Of a stretch of 24,050 bases of DNA, positions 14,480-21,642 are shown in pieces. The number at the start of each line of letters is the position of its first letter. The stretch's first letter is position 1. Origin of the DNA: a virus; IMG/VR virus record IMGVR_UViG_3300021957_000299, positions 1-24,050 of that record; one strand, given 5' to 3'. The notes beneath the pieces are model-generated. The model was not told where the DNA came from, made no database searches, and saw only the letters and a program-made list of their open reading frames with translations. The position numbers were made by a program, and so were the translations under genes.

Positions 14480-16297
14480 TTAATTCCCTGCTGGTTTATA
14501 ACCACCTTTTGTACTGTATGTACCCATACTAGACCCGGCTCCCATAGCATCTGCATAAGATTTAGGATCAGGATATTTTTCTATAAAAGCATCGCGACTA
14601 GCTTCCAACTCTGGCGTATCACTAAGCAATTTAACGTACTCTCTGTACTCTTGCATATACTGAGCTGGTTTAGAAGTAGCAGCGTACATACTTGATGGTG
14701 GTGTTATAGCTTTCATAATTTTTTCTGCATCTACAGTTCCATCTGGTTTTTGGAAAGCTGGACTTGTGGATAACTTTTCAAACATTTCAGCCTTGCCTCC
14801 TAGTTTTCTTGCTTGTATTCCTGCTACATCAAGGTTTGTTTGTCTACTTATTTGAGCTTTCATCATATCATTTCTGCCCTGGTACCCTGCAATTAAAGCT
14901 TGATTGAAATTAGTGAAAGTGTCTCTATCAAAGGCATCTAATTTTTTTTCTGCCGCCGCTGTTAAATCACTAGCAGCTTTAACGTTACCTTGTTTGTACG
15001 CTATATCAGCACCTTTTAACGCTAGGTCCATTTTCTTAAGTTCTCTATCTTCTCCTCTTAAGCCTTTAAGTGCTTGTGCATATTCTGTAACAGCTGGTGC
15101 TGCATCTCCAAGATTACCTTTTTGCATCCACAACAACCCTGCTTTTATAAATGCCATACTGCCTGCATCGGATTTAGCTTTATCAAGTAGATCTCTTTCT
15201 TTTTCTAGATCTTTTCTATCTTGATCAAAAGGATTATCAAACAACCCTGCTTTTTTGTTAGTTGCTAGTACTTGATCTAAAGCGTCTTCCGATGATAATA
15301 CTGTAGGTCTATTAGCTTTTCTATCAGAGAACATTTTTTCTTGATCAGGACTTAGTAGGCTAGGTAACTCCAAATCAGCAATATCTAGTTTACTGTCTGT
15401 GTCTACTGTGTCTACTGTGTCTACTGTGTCTACTGTCTCTGTAACGTCCATGCTTGTGGGCACAACATTTGAATCTTCAGTAGCTGTAGCTACATCATCA
15501 GTAGTTGTTTCTCTATCAAACACATTAGTAGTTAACATTCCAGGAACGTTTTCAGTTACGGCCTGCATACTGTTTACAGTATATTTATCTTGAGCTTCTT
15601 CTATTACAGGATCACTTAGCTCTTTATCTCTTTGGGCTATTGTTTCTTCGGCCGTTATTCTATCAAGAATATCTCTTTTTTCTCTTTCTCTCCTTGCAAT
15701 TTCTTCTTTTGTGTCAGCAAACCTATCACCAACACCACCTACTACTTTTCCTGTAATAGGATCAACTCTAGGGTTATACGTGTCCATGTAGCTTAAAGGG
15801 TTTAAATAACTAGCTGCATCGCCTATAGCTGTACCTAATGGGTAAGCAACAGGGCCATTTTCAAAACCTAACTCTGAACCTAAAAATCTATTTCTTTGTG
15901 CTTTTTTTACTAAATCACCAGCTGCATACCCTACAATCCCACCGTCATTCATTTCTTTTACAGCACCAGGATTTAGTTGACCTATGCCTTTTGATGCAAG
16001 CATTGCTGGATTTATTGGTTCTTGAGGTTGAGGTGTACCTACCCCTGCAGTAGGTTGAGACATAGGATTTTGAGTCATTTGATTACCTATACCTTGCTCT
16101 GCTACTAAGTCATCAACAACAGTTGTTTGTTGTTGAGCTTTTACACCTTGATATTTTTCTCTGGTTTCTTTTCGTCGTTTTATTTCACCTAAAGCTAAAT
16201 AACTAGGAACTTGACCTGTAGGTCTTTTAACGAAGTTAACTAAATCTTGATCAGATACATTTTTTAAATCATCTTGTATTTGTATTATATTAGCCAT
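14480..16297 (-). CDS. Probable internal virion protein, 605 aa
   Basis: The N-terminal ~50 residues (IQIQDDLKNVSDQDLVNFV, then RPTGQVPSYLALGEIKRRKE) are familiar from podovirus-type internal virion proteins of marine phages. There is a DGGIVGYAAGD block near residues 115-125. A Val/Asp/Thr-rich acidic middle contains a VDT repeat (about 288-299). The C-terminal half is Ala/Lys/Asp-rich and helical (about 340-560), with a flexible Gly/Ser/Tyr end. There is no signal peptide or clear membrane segment. AGGGA lies 6 nt upstream of the ATG, and the gap to the preceding 490-aa gene is 3 nt. Position just before the giant protein and after the 490-aa protein supports a role in the ejected core. The exact counterpart in T7 or P22 cannot be assigned from sequence. 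Confidence 0.65.
   Translation of the reverse strand: MANIIQIQDDLKNVSDQDLVNFVKRPTGQVPSYLALGEIKRRKETREKYQGVKAQQQTTVVDDLVAEQGIGNQMTQNPMSQPTAGVGTPQPQEPINPAMLASKGIGQLNPGAVKEMNDGGIVGYAAGDLVKKAQRNRFLGSELGFENGPVAYPLGTAIGDAASYLNPLSYMDTYNPRVDPITGKVVGGVGDRFADTKEEIARREREKRDILDRITAEETIAQRDKELSDPVIEEAQDKYTVNSMQAVTENVPGMLTTNVFDRETTTDDVATATEDSNVVPTSMDVTETVDTVDTVDTVDTDSKLDIADLELPSLLSPDQEKMFSDRKANRPTVLSSEDALDQVLATNKKAGLFDNPFDQDRKDLEKERDLLDKAKSDAGSMAFIKAGLLWMQKGNLGDAAPAVTEYAQALKGLRGEDRELKKMDLALKGADIAYKQGNVKAASDLTAAAEKKLDAFDRDTFTNFNQALIAGYQGRNDMMKAQISRQTNLDVAGIQARKLGGKAEMFEKLSTSPAFQKPDGTVDAEKIMKAITPPSSMYAATSKPAQYMQEYREYVKLLSDTPELEASRDAFIEKYPDPKSYADAMGAGSSMGTYSTKGGYKPAGN
15399..15434. repeat. 9-bp in-frame tandem repeat, 4 copies
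   Basis: Four exact copies of GTGTCTACT occur in a row. On the minus strand they encode repeated Val-Asp-Thr in the acidic middle of the 605-aa virion protein. Exact copies suggest recent slippage. Confidence 0.92.
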
Positions 16298-16300
16298 TAT

Positions 16301-17773
16301 TTATCCCTGTCCCATCATATTATAAAGCCCTAAGCCTGCTAGACCTAGTCCACCAATTTGAGATGCCATACTTGGAGCTGCTGCATACTGTGTTTGAGTT
16401 GAACCTAATGCACCTGCAGTACCCCGTAGTAGATTAGATTGATACTCTAACATAGCCCTTTGAGCGTTTGCATTTTCTAAGTATTTTTGTTGAGCTGCAT
16501 TTAAATACTCTTGATCCATTGCTTGTTGTTCTGCACCAGAAGCTGCTAGAGCCTGAATTCTTTGTAGGTCTGTTTGTTGATCTAGTGCACCTAATTGACC
16601 TAGTTGCCCACCTAACGTGCTTTGAGCTTGTAGTCCACCTAAACCTAATTGTCTATTTAAGTCTGCACCAAACTGATCGCCTGCTTGTTGCATTCCCTGC
16701 ATTTGCAACCCAGTTGCTTGATTTAACTGTTGTGCTTGTAGGTCGGCAGCTTGATTTAACTGTTGTGCTTGTAGGTCGGCAGCTTGGTTATACTTTTGAC
16801 CTTGTTGCATTAGTTGTTGTGCCTGTAGGTCAGCTGCTTGATTAGCTGTATTTGCTTGCAAACTACGAGCTTGGTCTTGTGTAAATGCTTGTTGTCCTTG
16901 TTGATAAGCTTGTTGACTTCCAGTCGCTTGTATTTGTCCTAGTTGAGTTGCTAAGGCTCTGTCTGCTTCAGCCTCCATTAGAGCTTGTCTACCACCACCA
17001 AAAGTACCTCTACTTATAGAACCTAAACCTCTTGATGCTTTAGCAATGTCAGCCTGTCTTCTGGCTTCTTGAGTTTGTACATCAACCACTTGTTGCTGAT
17101 AGGGGTTCATGTAATTTGCTGCCATACCTGGGTCGGTAAATCTATCTGTGGTTAATGTGTCATCTGTAATTGTTTCTGTTACATCATCACTTGCTACAGT
17201 ATCACTTGTTACAGTATCACTTGTAATTGTGTCGGGTCTGTAAGCTCTTGCTGCATTTAGCCCACCCATTGCAACATTAGCCCCTGTTAAACCTCTGTTT
17301 AATGCACCCGTTCCTTGTGCTATTTGAATAGGGTCTCTTAAATTCCTTGTATTTGCTTGGGCTGCCATTTGATCTGGTAAAAATCCAGCAACTCTAGGCC
17401 CTTGATATACAGGAGCGTTCCTAACACCCGTTACATTACCTGATGAGTCAGTATTATAAGATAGTCTTGCTCCTTGCTTCATCTGCTCTTCATAGAACGG
17501 CTTAGCATATTCAGGAAGGTTAGAAGAGTATGAAGTAGTTTCATTTGTTGTTGAAGCGGGAGTCGATGAACCACCACCACCACCAAGAAATTCAACTAAA
17601 CCTGTCGCTGGGTTTATAGTTCCTGAACCCCCTACTGATTTAAGTAAGCCAGCTTCATAGTCATTAATATGAGCAAGTTGGGTATCACCCATACGACCTT
17701 CAGCAGCTATATCTTTATATAGACGCTTTAGTAGCCATACTTTAATTTTTTTAGGTATTATTTTTAATAACAT
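16301..17773 (-). CDS. Ala/Gln-rich internal virion protein, 490 aa
   Basis: A basic helical start (KKIKVWLLKRLYK) is followed by the motif MGDTQLAHI...E...L.....GSGTINPATGLVEF (residues 28-62), which is shared with the 820-aa protein. Next come a poly-Gly stretch, a region with YAKPFYEEQ and APVYQGPRVAGF, a TSDTV repeat (about 182-196), then MNPYQQQVVDVQTQEARRQ and GTFGGGRQALMEAEADRA. The C-terminal half is a long Gln/Ala helical region with NQAADLQAQQL repeats and an apolar Gly/Leu end (IGGLGLAGLGLYNMMG). The NPYQQ...GGRQ..MEAEADRA pattern recurs, from memory, in virion proteins of marine short-tailed phages. An ejected, channel- or core-forming role is likely but not proven. GGAG lies 8 nt before the ATG. 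Confidence 0.68.
   Translation of the reverse strand: MLLKIIPKKIKVWLLKRLYKDIAAEGRMGDTQLAHINDYEAGLLKSVGGSGTINPATGLVEFLGGGGGSSTPASTTNETTSYSSNLPEYAKPFYEEQMKQGARLSYNTDSSGNVTGVRNAPVYQGPRVAGFLPDQMAAQANTRNLRDPIQIAQGTGALNRGLTGANVAMGGLNAARAYRPDTITSDTVTSDTVASDDVTETITDDTLTTDRFTDPGMAANYMNPYQQQVVDVQTQEARRQADIAKASRGLGSISRGTFGGGRQALMEAEADRALATQLGQIQATGSQQAYQQGQQAFTQDQARSLQANTANQAADLQAQQLMQQGQKYNQAADLQAQQLNQAADLQAQQLNQATGLQMQGMQQAGDQFGADLNRQLGLGGLQAQSTLGGQLGQLGALDQQTDLQRIQALAASGAEQQAMDQEYLNAAQQKYLENANAQRAMLEYQSNLLRGTAGALGSTQTQYAAAPSMASQIGGLGLAGLGLYNMMGQG
16716..16781. repeat. 33-bp in-frame tandem repeat, 2 exact copies
   Basis: Two identical 33-bp units lie end to end (16716-16748 and 16749-16781). They encode the 11-residue unit NQAADLQAQQL on the minus strand. 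Diverged copies continue to about 16850, so the Gln-rich helix has grown by repeated duplication. Confidence 0.9.
17186..17230. repeat. 15-bp in-frame tandem repeat, 3 imperfect copies
   Basis: Three units of about ATCACTTGTTACAGT (17186-17200, 17201-17215, 17216-17230) encode TSDTV/ASDDV-type pentapeptides in the 490-aa virion protein. The first two differ by one base; the third is more diverged. Confidence 0.8.
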
Positions 17774-17787
17774 TTTTATTACTCCAA

Positions 17788-18201
17788 TTATAAATTTTTC
17801 TCTACTACACTCGTTACGGGCTGTAACCCTAATTTTAATCTAAATAACCTTGCTTGAGCTTCTTTTGCATAAGCCCTTATTTTAGTGACTCCTTGTAACC
17901 TTGCCCAGTCTTCATATTGTTGAACAGTATTTTTACTAAACACTTTTTTACCCCCCATACAAGTAGTTAAAGCAACTCGGTGATTAGTGTAATCAATAAG
18001 CTCTACAGTGTAAGCTCCAACTATTTCCTTGTTATTTACCACCAAAAACAAGTGCTGTCTACCGCTAACTAATTCTTCTTTTAGGTATTCTAAACCATAA
18101 TCAAGATTATCGTCATTAAGAAAAGCTATATTTAATAAAGAACTAGCTTCTTCCCATACTTCACAAACTTTATCTTTTGGTACCGTATAAACCTGACTCA
18201 T
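17788..18201 (-). CDS. GNAT-like protein of the virion module
   Basis: The 137-aa product looks like an acetyltransferase-fold (GNAT) domain. HLFLVVNNKEIVGAYTVEL and HRVALTTCMGGKKV fit the central strands. The helix VQQYEDWARLQGVTKIRAYA followed by ARLFRLKLGLQPVT fits the final helix-strand unit with the usual '-LG(F/L)-' turn. A GNAT-type protein in this place is common in short-tailed phages, between tail and internal-protein genes. Whether it acetylates anything or is structural is unknown; the acetyl-CoA loop (normally Q/RxxGxG/A) is poorly matched around CMGGKKV. The start is ATG 18201, not the TTG one codon upstream. The ATG shares its A with the TGA of the 820-aa gene (TGATG), and there is no clear ribosome-binding site, so translation is probably coupled. 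Confidence 0.65.
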   Translation of the reverse strand: MSQVYTVPKDKVCEVWEEASSLLNIAFLNDDNLDYGLEYLKEELVSGRQHLFLVVNNKEIVGAYTVELIDYTNHRVALTTCMGGKKVFSKNTVQQYEDWARLQGVTKIRAYAKEAQARLFRLKLGLQPVTSVVEKNL

Positions 18202-20663
18202 CAAGCGGGCATAAACCTTTCTGGAACTATTTCTGGTGATTGTTTTTTCCTACCAGTCCTAGCCATTCTAACTCTATCCATCATACCATAAAATTCTTTT
18301 GCCCCTGCTTCAGAAGAGCCGTTACCTATGTGACTAACTACATCAGCTGGTATTACAAACTCACCTTCTGATAAAGCCGCTGGTTGTTCGTTATCAATGT
18401 TTGCAGGTATATCATCACTCATACCATCACCTTGAACATTTATATCTCCACCACCTAAGTATCCGCCTTCTGCAAACTGCGCAATTCCGGCTGCAGGTCC
18501 ACCATAGCCTGAAAAAGCAGTTGGCATACTAAATTGATTGGGTGCACCATTGCCACCACCAATTCTAAAAGGCATATGTACAGGTTTTGATTTTTCCCAT
18601 TTTTTTGTATCCTTATTATATGTGTGACTTGCCTGTGTAGGTTGGGTATACCCTGAATAAATATTACCTTGTCCGCCTGGTGATCCAGGGGTGTAATCAA
18701 TAGGAACTTCATACCCACGTAGCATTTTAAAATGAGTATCTCTAAGAGCTTGATTAGGTGACTTTCCTATAGTTCCTGAACTTACGTTTAAAGAACCTAC
18801 GCCTCCTGTTAAATTAGAAGGTGTACCTCTAAATCCCCCTACATTTATATTAGAGACTCCTACAGGGGCAGATACAGGGGCAGATACAGGGGCAGATACA
18901 GGGGCAGATACAGAGGCAGGCGGTGTATAGGTTCTTCCTATATTTCTAGCTATAGCTGCTTCCATTCCTTGTTCTACAGCACCACCCTCTGCAAATCTAT
19001 TAACATACCCGTAAGCATTAGTTCGATCACTATTAAAATAGTTGCCAGCAGGAGGTGTTCCTTTTACGTACGTACCATCTTTTAGCTGATAGTGACTTGG
19101 TTTTCTACCTCCAAACACAGACTTCACTCCAGGGTCATAATCAATAGGCACAGTCATTTGTGTTCCATACGCACCTGTCATTATTCTTGTTTTAGGTTTA
19201 GCCGCTTCTGCAGCTATAGCATTAGGTGATTGTCCTGTAGTTCCTGTATTAACATTTAAAGAACCTAGGTCATTAAAATTAGAAATACCACCAGTATTTA
19301 CATTAGAAGCAGGTGCAGGTGCAGGTGGGTTATATGATCTACCACTATTTCTAGCTATAGCTGCTTCCATTCCTTGTTCTACAGCACCGCCTTCTGCGTA
19401 TCCGTAGCCCCCTGCTGTATAACCATAAGGATTATTTAAATTTAATCCAGTCTGACCTGATAGATTAAGTTGCCCATCAGGACCTCTAAATCTACGGTCT
19501 TCAAATTGAGTCATGTCTATGCTTTGTTGTTCAAAATCTTCTGGTTCTAGTCCACCCGCTATTCCTCCAGCAACAGGTAAACCAAACTTCATTGCCATAT
19601 CTATGTTATCTAGAGGTACTGCCTTTGACATTGTGTATGATTTTATAGATCCATCAGGATTAAATACCGGCACTTGTTCAGATTGAGTACCTAATATTTC
19701 TGTAGCTCTATCATAATCATTAACTAATGTATCAATACCTCTACCCATGTTGCTAACTCTATTTCCAGCTCTATTAGCTAAACCTGTTAACCCATCTTCA
19801 GAAACTTGTCCGTAAACAGCTTCTCCAGGAACTCCTGAACCTGGCATTTTAAATTTAGTAGCTGTATCTGCAGTGGCTTGAAACCCTGGTCCTTGAGGGT
19901 AAGCAGGGTTAGCTGCAACGGGAAGATTATTAACTGGTGGACTACCAGTTACTCCTCCGCTTTGAGTATAATTTCTATACATAGTTGGTTTGTTAGCTGG
20001 AGGAGATTGAAATCCAGGTCCTTGAGGATAAGCAGGATTAGTACCGGCTAAATTAGGGGTAACGTTTCTAGGTATTGATCCAACGTTAGTACCTTGGAAT
20101 TCAGGTCCTTGAGGGTAAGCAGGGTTAACAGCAGCAGAGCTTAATCCACTTTTTATTCCCATAGTACCGCCACCTGCTGTGCTTGAAAAACCTGTCATAC
20201 CTGGACCTGATGGTCCCGCGATAGTCGGGTTCATATTAGAAAGGTTTTGTTGTATTTGATCTGTTACAATCTCACCTGTTGTACTCCCTATTGGAACTGA
20301 TTCTGCTCCTAACAAATCAAGAGATTTTCCTAAACTAGCGCCACCGTAAGCACCTAAACCAGCCCCTATACCAGCACCAAGATCATTTTCTAATACAGCA
20401 GTTGCTCCACCTAACATAAGCCCCGCCATCATTGGGTCCATACCTGCCGCTGCTAATCCAACTCCAGCAACCATAGGAAGTAAACCCCTTAAATTAAAGG
20501 CTTCTGGCATTCCAGTATTAGGGTTTACAGTTAGTGAAGTACCGTTAGCTTGAGCTAGTTGTTGAAGCCCTGCTACTTCTTCTGGTTGCATATGCACTAA
20601 AGTAGAGTCTCCTCCTCTACCTAAAGTAGCCAATCCTTGCGCTGTGTTTTGATAGTCTACCAT
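18201..20663 (-). CDS. Large repeat-containing virion protein with AEGG modules, 820 aa
   Basis: Residues 18-56 carry the GDSTLVHM...E...L.......TVNPNTGMPEAF motif shared with the 490-aa protein. Residues 62-118 are an apolar Gly/Ala/Leu-zipper. Three NPAYPQGP(G/E)FQ repeats lie at about 180-262. Two related modules beginning AEGGAVEQGMEAAIARN (about 421-556 and 557-727) each contain a SLNV(N/S)(T/S)G...SP block. A conserved end starts with AEGGYLGGGDI, followed by GDGMSDDIPANI, ALSEGEFVIPADVVSHIGNG and a basic tail. From memory, the GDGMSD(D/S)IPA...EGEFV(I/V)PADVVS..GNGSS block is widespread near the C-terminus of podoviral virion proteins. This looks like an internal or tail-assembly protein. 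AGGA lies 6 nt before the ATG, and it follows the only real gap in the leftward operon. Confidence 0.7.
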   Translation of the reverse strand: MVDYQNTAQGLATLGRGGDSTLVHMQPEEVAGLQQLAQANGTSLTVNPNTGMPEAFNLRGLLPMVAGVGLAAAGMDPMMAGLMLGGATAVLENDLGAGIGAGLGAYGGASLGKSLDLLGAESVPIGSTTGEIVTDQIQQNLSNMNPTIAGPSGPGMTGFSSTAGGGTMGIKSGLSSAAVNPAYPQGPEFQGTNVGSIPRNVTPNLAGTNPAYPQGPGFQSPPANKPTMYRNYTQSGGVTGSPPVNNLPVAANPAYPQGPGFQATADTATKFKMPGSGVPGEAVYGQVSEDGLTGLANRAGNRVSNMGRGIDTLVNDYDRATEILGTQSEQVPVFNPDGSIKSYTMSKAVPLDNIDMAMKFGLPVAGGIAGGLEPEDFEQQSIDMTQFEDRRFRGPDGQLNLSGQTGLNLNNPYGYTAGGYGYAEGGAVEQGMEAAIARNSGRSYNPPAPAPASNVNTGGISNFNDLGSLNVNTGTTGQSPNAIAAEAAKPKTRIMTGAYGTQMTVPIDYDPGVKSVFGGRKPSHYQLKDGTYVKGTPPAGNYFNSDRTNAYGYVNRFAEGGAVEQGMEAAIARNIGRTYTPPASVSAPVSAPVSAPVSAPVGVSNINVGGFRGTPSNLTGGVGSLNVSSGTIGKSPNQALRDTHFKMLRGYEVPIDYTPGSPGGQGNIYSGYTQPTQASHTYNKDTKKWEKSKPVHMPFRIGGGNGAPNQFSMPTAFSGYGGPAAGIAQFAEGGYLGGGDINVQGDGMSDDIPANIDNEQPAALSEGEFVIPADVVSHIGNGSSEAGAKEFYGMMDRVRMARTGRKKQSPEIVPERFMPA
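18862..18909. repeat. 12-bp in-frame tandem repeat, 4 copies
   Basis: Four exact copies of ACAGGGGCAGAT occur, followed by a partial diverged copy. On the minus strand they encode repeated Val-Ser-Ala-Pro in the linker of the second AEGG module of the 820-aa protein; the first module lacks it. Confidence 0.92.
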
Positions 20664-20696
20664 TTGAGTTCCTATTTATTTAAGTTGTATAATACC

Positions 20697-20729
20697 ACGT
20701 AATATGCTACGTATAAACCGTTTTATACG
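20697..20729. other. Pair of adjacent inverted repeats in the intergenic gap
   Basis: In the 59-nt gap between the 113-aa and 820-aa genes there are two perfect inverted repeats. The first is ACGTA-6 nt-TACGT (20697-20712). The second is CGTATAAA-4 nt-TTTATACG (20710-20729). They overlap by 3 nt, so the hairpins may compete. The second stem includes the TAA stop of the 113-aa gene. There is no T-run after either stem on the minus strand, so a classical terminator is unlikely. An RNA-processing or regulatory site is possible. Confidence 0.5.
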
Positions 20730-21064
20730 GCTTCAGCTCCTGATATAGTTATAGTAAGTCCTGTTGAACTACCCAAAACTTGTATCGTATCTCCAGGATT
20801 AGTTATCTGTAACCCTGACCAATGTAAATACTCTTTTGTTGCTACTGTTTTGTTGTATATAAGAGCATTAGAAGTAGCTGCTGCACCCCCACTTGCAACA
20901 ATATATACTTGCACATCAAGTGAACCGCCCGTAGTATTGGCTACCATAATATCTTTTATATAAGTACGTGTGTTAGCTGGAGTTTCATACACAATAGCTG
21001 CAGTTGCAGTAACAGCTGCTTGCCCTAATTTTTTACCTGTTAAGTCTTGAAATTCTCCTGACAT
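20723..21064 (-). CDS. Beta-rich phage structural protein, 113 aa
   Basis: The start is ATG 21064, which shares its A with the preceding TAA (TAATG) and has GGGG 5 nt upstream; the TTG five codons earlier is not preferred. After MSGEFQDLTGKKLGQAAV the sequence is a run of beta-strands. The pattern is VYETPANTRTYIKDIMVANTT, VQVYIVASGG, NKTVATKEYLHWSGLQITN, GDTIQVLGS and LTITISGAEAV. The strand pattern TPANT...IK.I..ANT.....V.VY......IY......L.......GD.I.V......LT..ISG is typical of small beta-sandwich virion proteins in many tailed phages. Known homologues by memory are annotated only as structural or hypothetical. Function may be head decoration or tail accessory. Confidence 0.65.
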   Translation of the reverse strand: MSGEFQDLTGKKLGQAAVTATAAIVYETPANTRTYIKDIMVANTTGGSLDVQVYIVASGGAAATSNALIYNKTVATKEYLHWSGLQITNPGDTIQVLGSSTGLTITISGAEAV

Positions 21065-21246
21065 TATATCCCCAGCCAATGCATCACATTGTTAGTGTGT
21101 AAGTTAGTTATCTCATCTAAGTGTGCTTTATCTAGTTGTGCAAAGTATAACCTTAGTTGATTCTGTAATTGGTTCTGTTGGTCTTCACTATATTCTATTC
21201 TAGGAAGCGCTAAGTTAGGTGCTTTAGGTTGTACGACGTGTGACAT
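21064..21246 (-). CDS. Small conserved virion-module protein, 60 aa
   Basis: ATG 21246 overlaps the TAA of the 131-aa gene (TAATG), and GGGAG lies 9 nt upstream inside that gene's last codons. A proline-rich start (VVQPKAPNLALPRIEYS) is followed by one amphipathic helix (EDQQNQLQNQLRLYFAQLDK) and a short end with LHTNNVMHWLGI. The 'LP..EYS..QQ.QL...LRLYF.QLD' helix recurs, from memory, in very small proteins of the virion module in marine phages. No function is known to me. It is translationally coupled on both sides. Confidence 0.65.
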   Translation of the reverse strand: MSHVVQPKAPNLALPRIEYSEDQQNQLQNQLRLYFAQLDKAHLDEITNLHTNNVMHWLGI

Positions 21247-21641
21247 TATCTCATTCTCCCACGAGTCTTACCACGTTGAGCTATACCGTCTCTGCCTTTA
21301 GCTTTCTTGACCTTACCACCTTTTTTCATACCAAGTGAAGGACCTAACACTTTTTTTATTTTATATAAAGTATCGTTTGAATTTGGGGATGTTTGTGTTC
21401 CTGCAGGAAGCCCATTATCTTTTGAGTTACGAATTGCCTTTAAAAACTTATCATCAGGATTATTAGTTCCGTAAGTGTTTAATATTTTATCTAAACCACG
21501 AAGCCTTTCTCCGTGAGAACCAGATACACCAGCACCTAATATTGTTCTTTTTTTAACGTTGGTAGGGCTAGATTGTTTACCTGTATTAACATTTAAACTT
21601 GGTAGTTTTTTTATATTCATTGCTTTTTTACCTTCAGCCAT
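21246..21641 (-). CDS. Basic virion-module protein with KKGGK...RGKTRGRM tail, 131 aa
   Basis: The start has GGGG with 5-nt spacing and lies 1 nt after the previous stop. Residues 15-26 (SLNVNTGKQSSP) match a block found twice in the 820-aa protein. The middle is polar (GERLRGLDKILNTYGTNNPD). The C-terminal 30 residues are highly basic: GMKKGGKVKKAKGRDGIAQ followed by RGKTRGRMR. The DGxAxRGKTRGRM ending is a recurring pattern in small phage virion-module proteins, known to me only as hypothetical or structural. Charge suggests contact with DNA or with acidic virion proteins; that is inference. Confidence 0.68.
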   Translation of the reverse strand: MAEGKKAMNIKKLPSLNVNTGKQSSPTNVKKRTILGAGVSGSHGERLRGLDKILNTYGTNNPDDKFLKAIRNSKDNGLPAGTQTSPNSNDTLYKIKKVLGPSLGMKKGGKVKKAKGRDGIAQRGKTRGRMR

Positions 21642-21642
21642 A

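Noticed and set aside
16468-16845. 125-aa plus-strand ORF opposite the Gln-rich helix of the 490-aa protein
   Set aside because: Repeated VVLVGRQLD arises from the antisense of the NQAADLQAQQL repeat; no independent coding sign.
18455-18718. 87-aa minus-strand ORF inside the 820-aa gene
   Set aside because: Unlike the 12800-12994 ORF, it shows no strong ribosome-binding site, no composition shift and no recognisable pattern; the main frame there is a well-formed protein.
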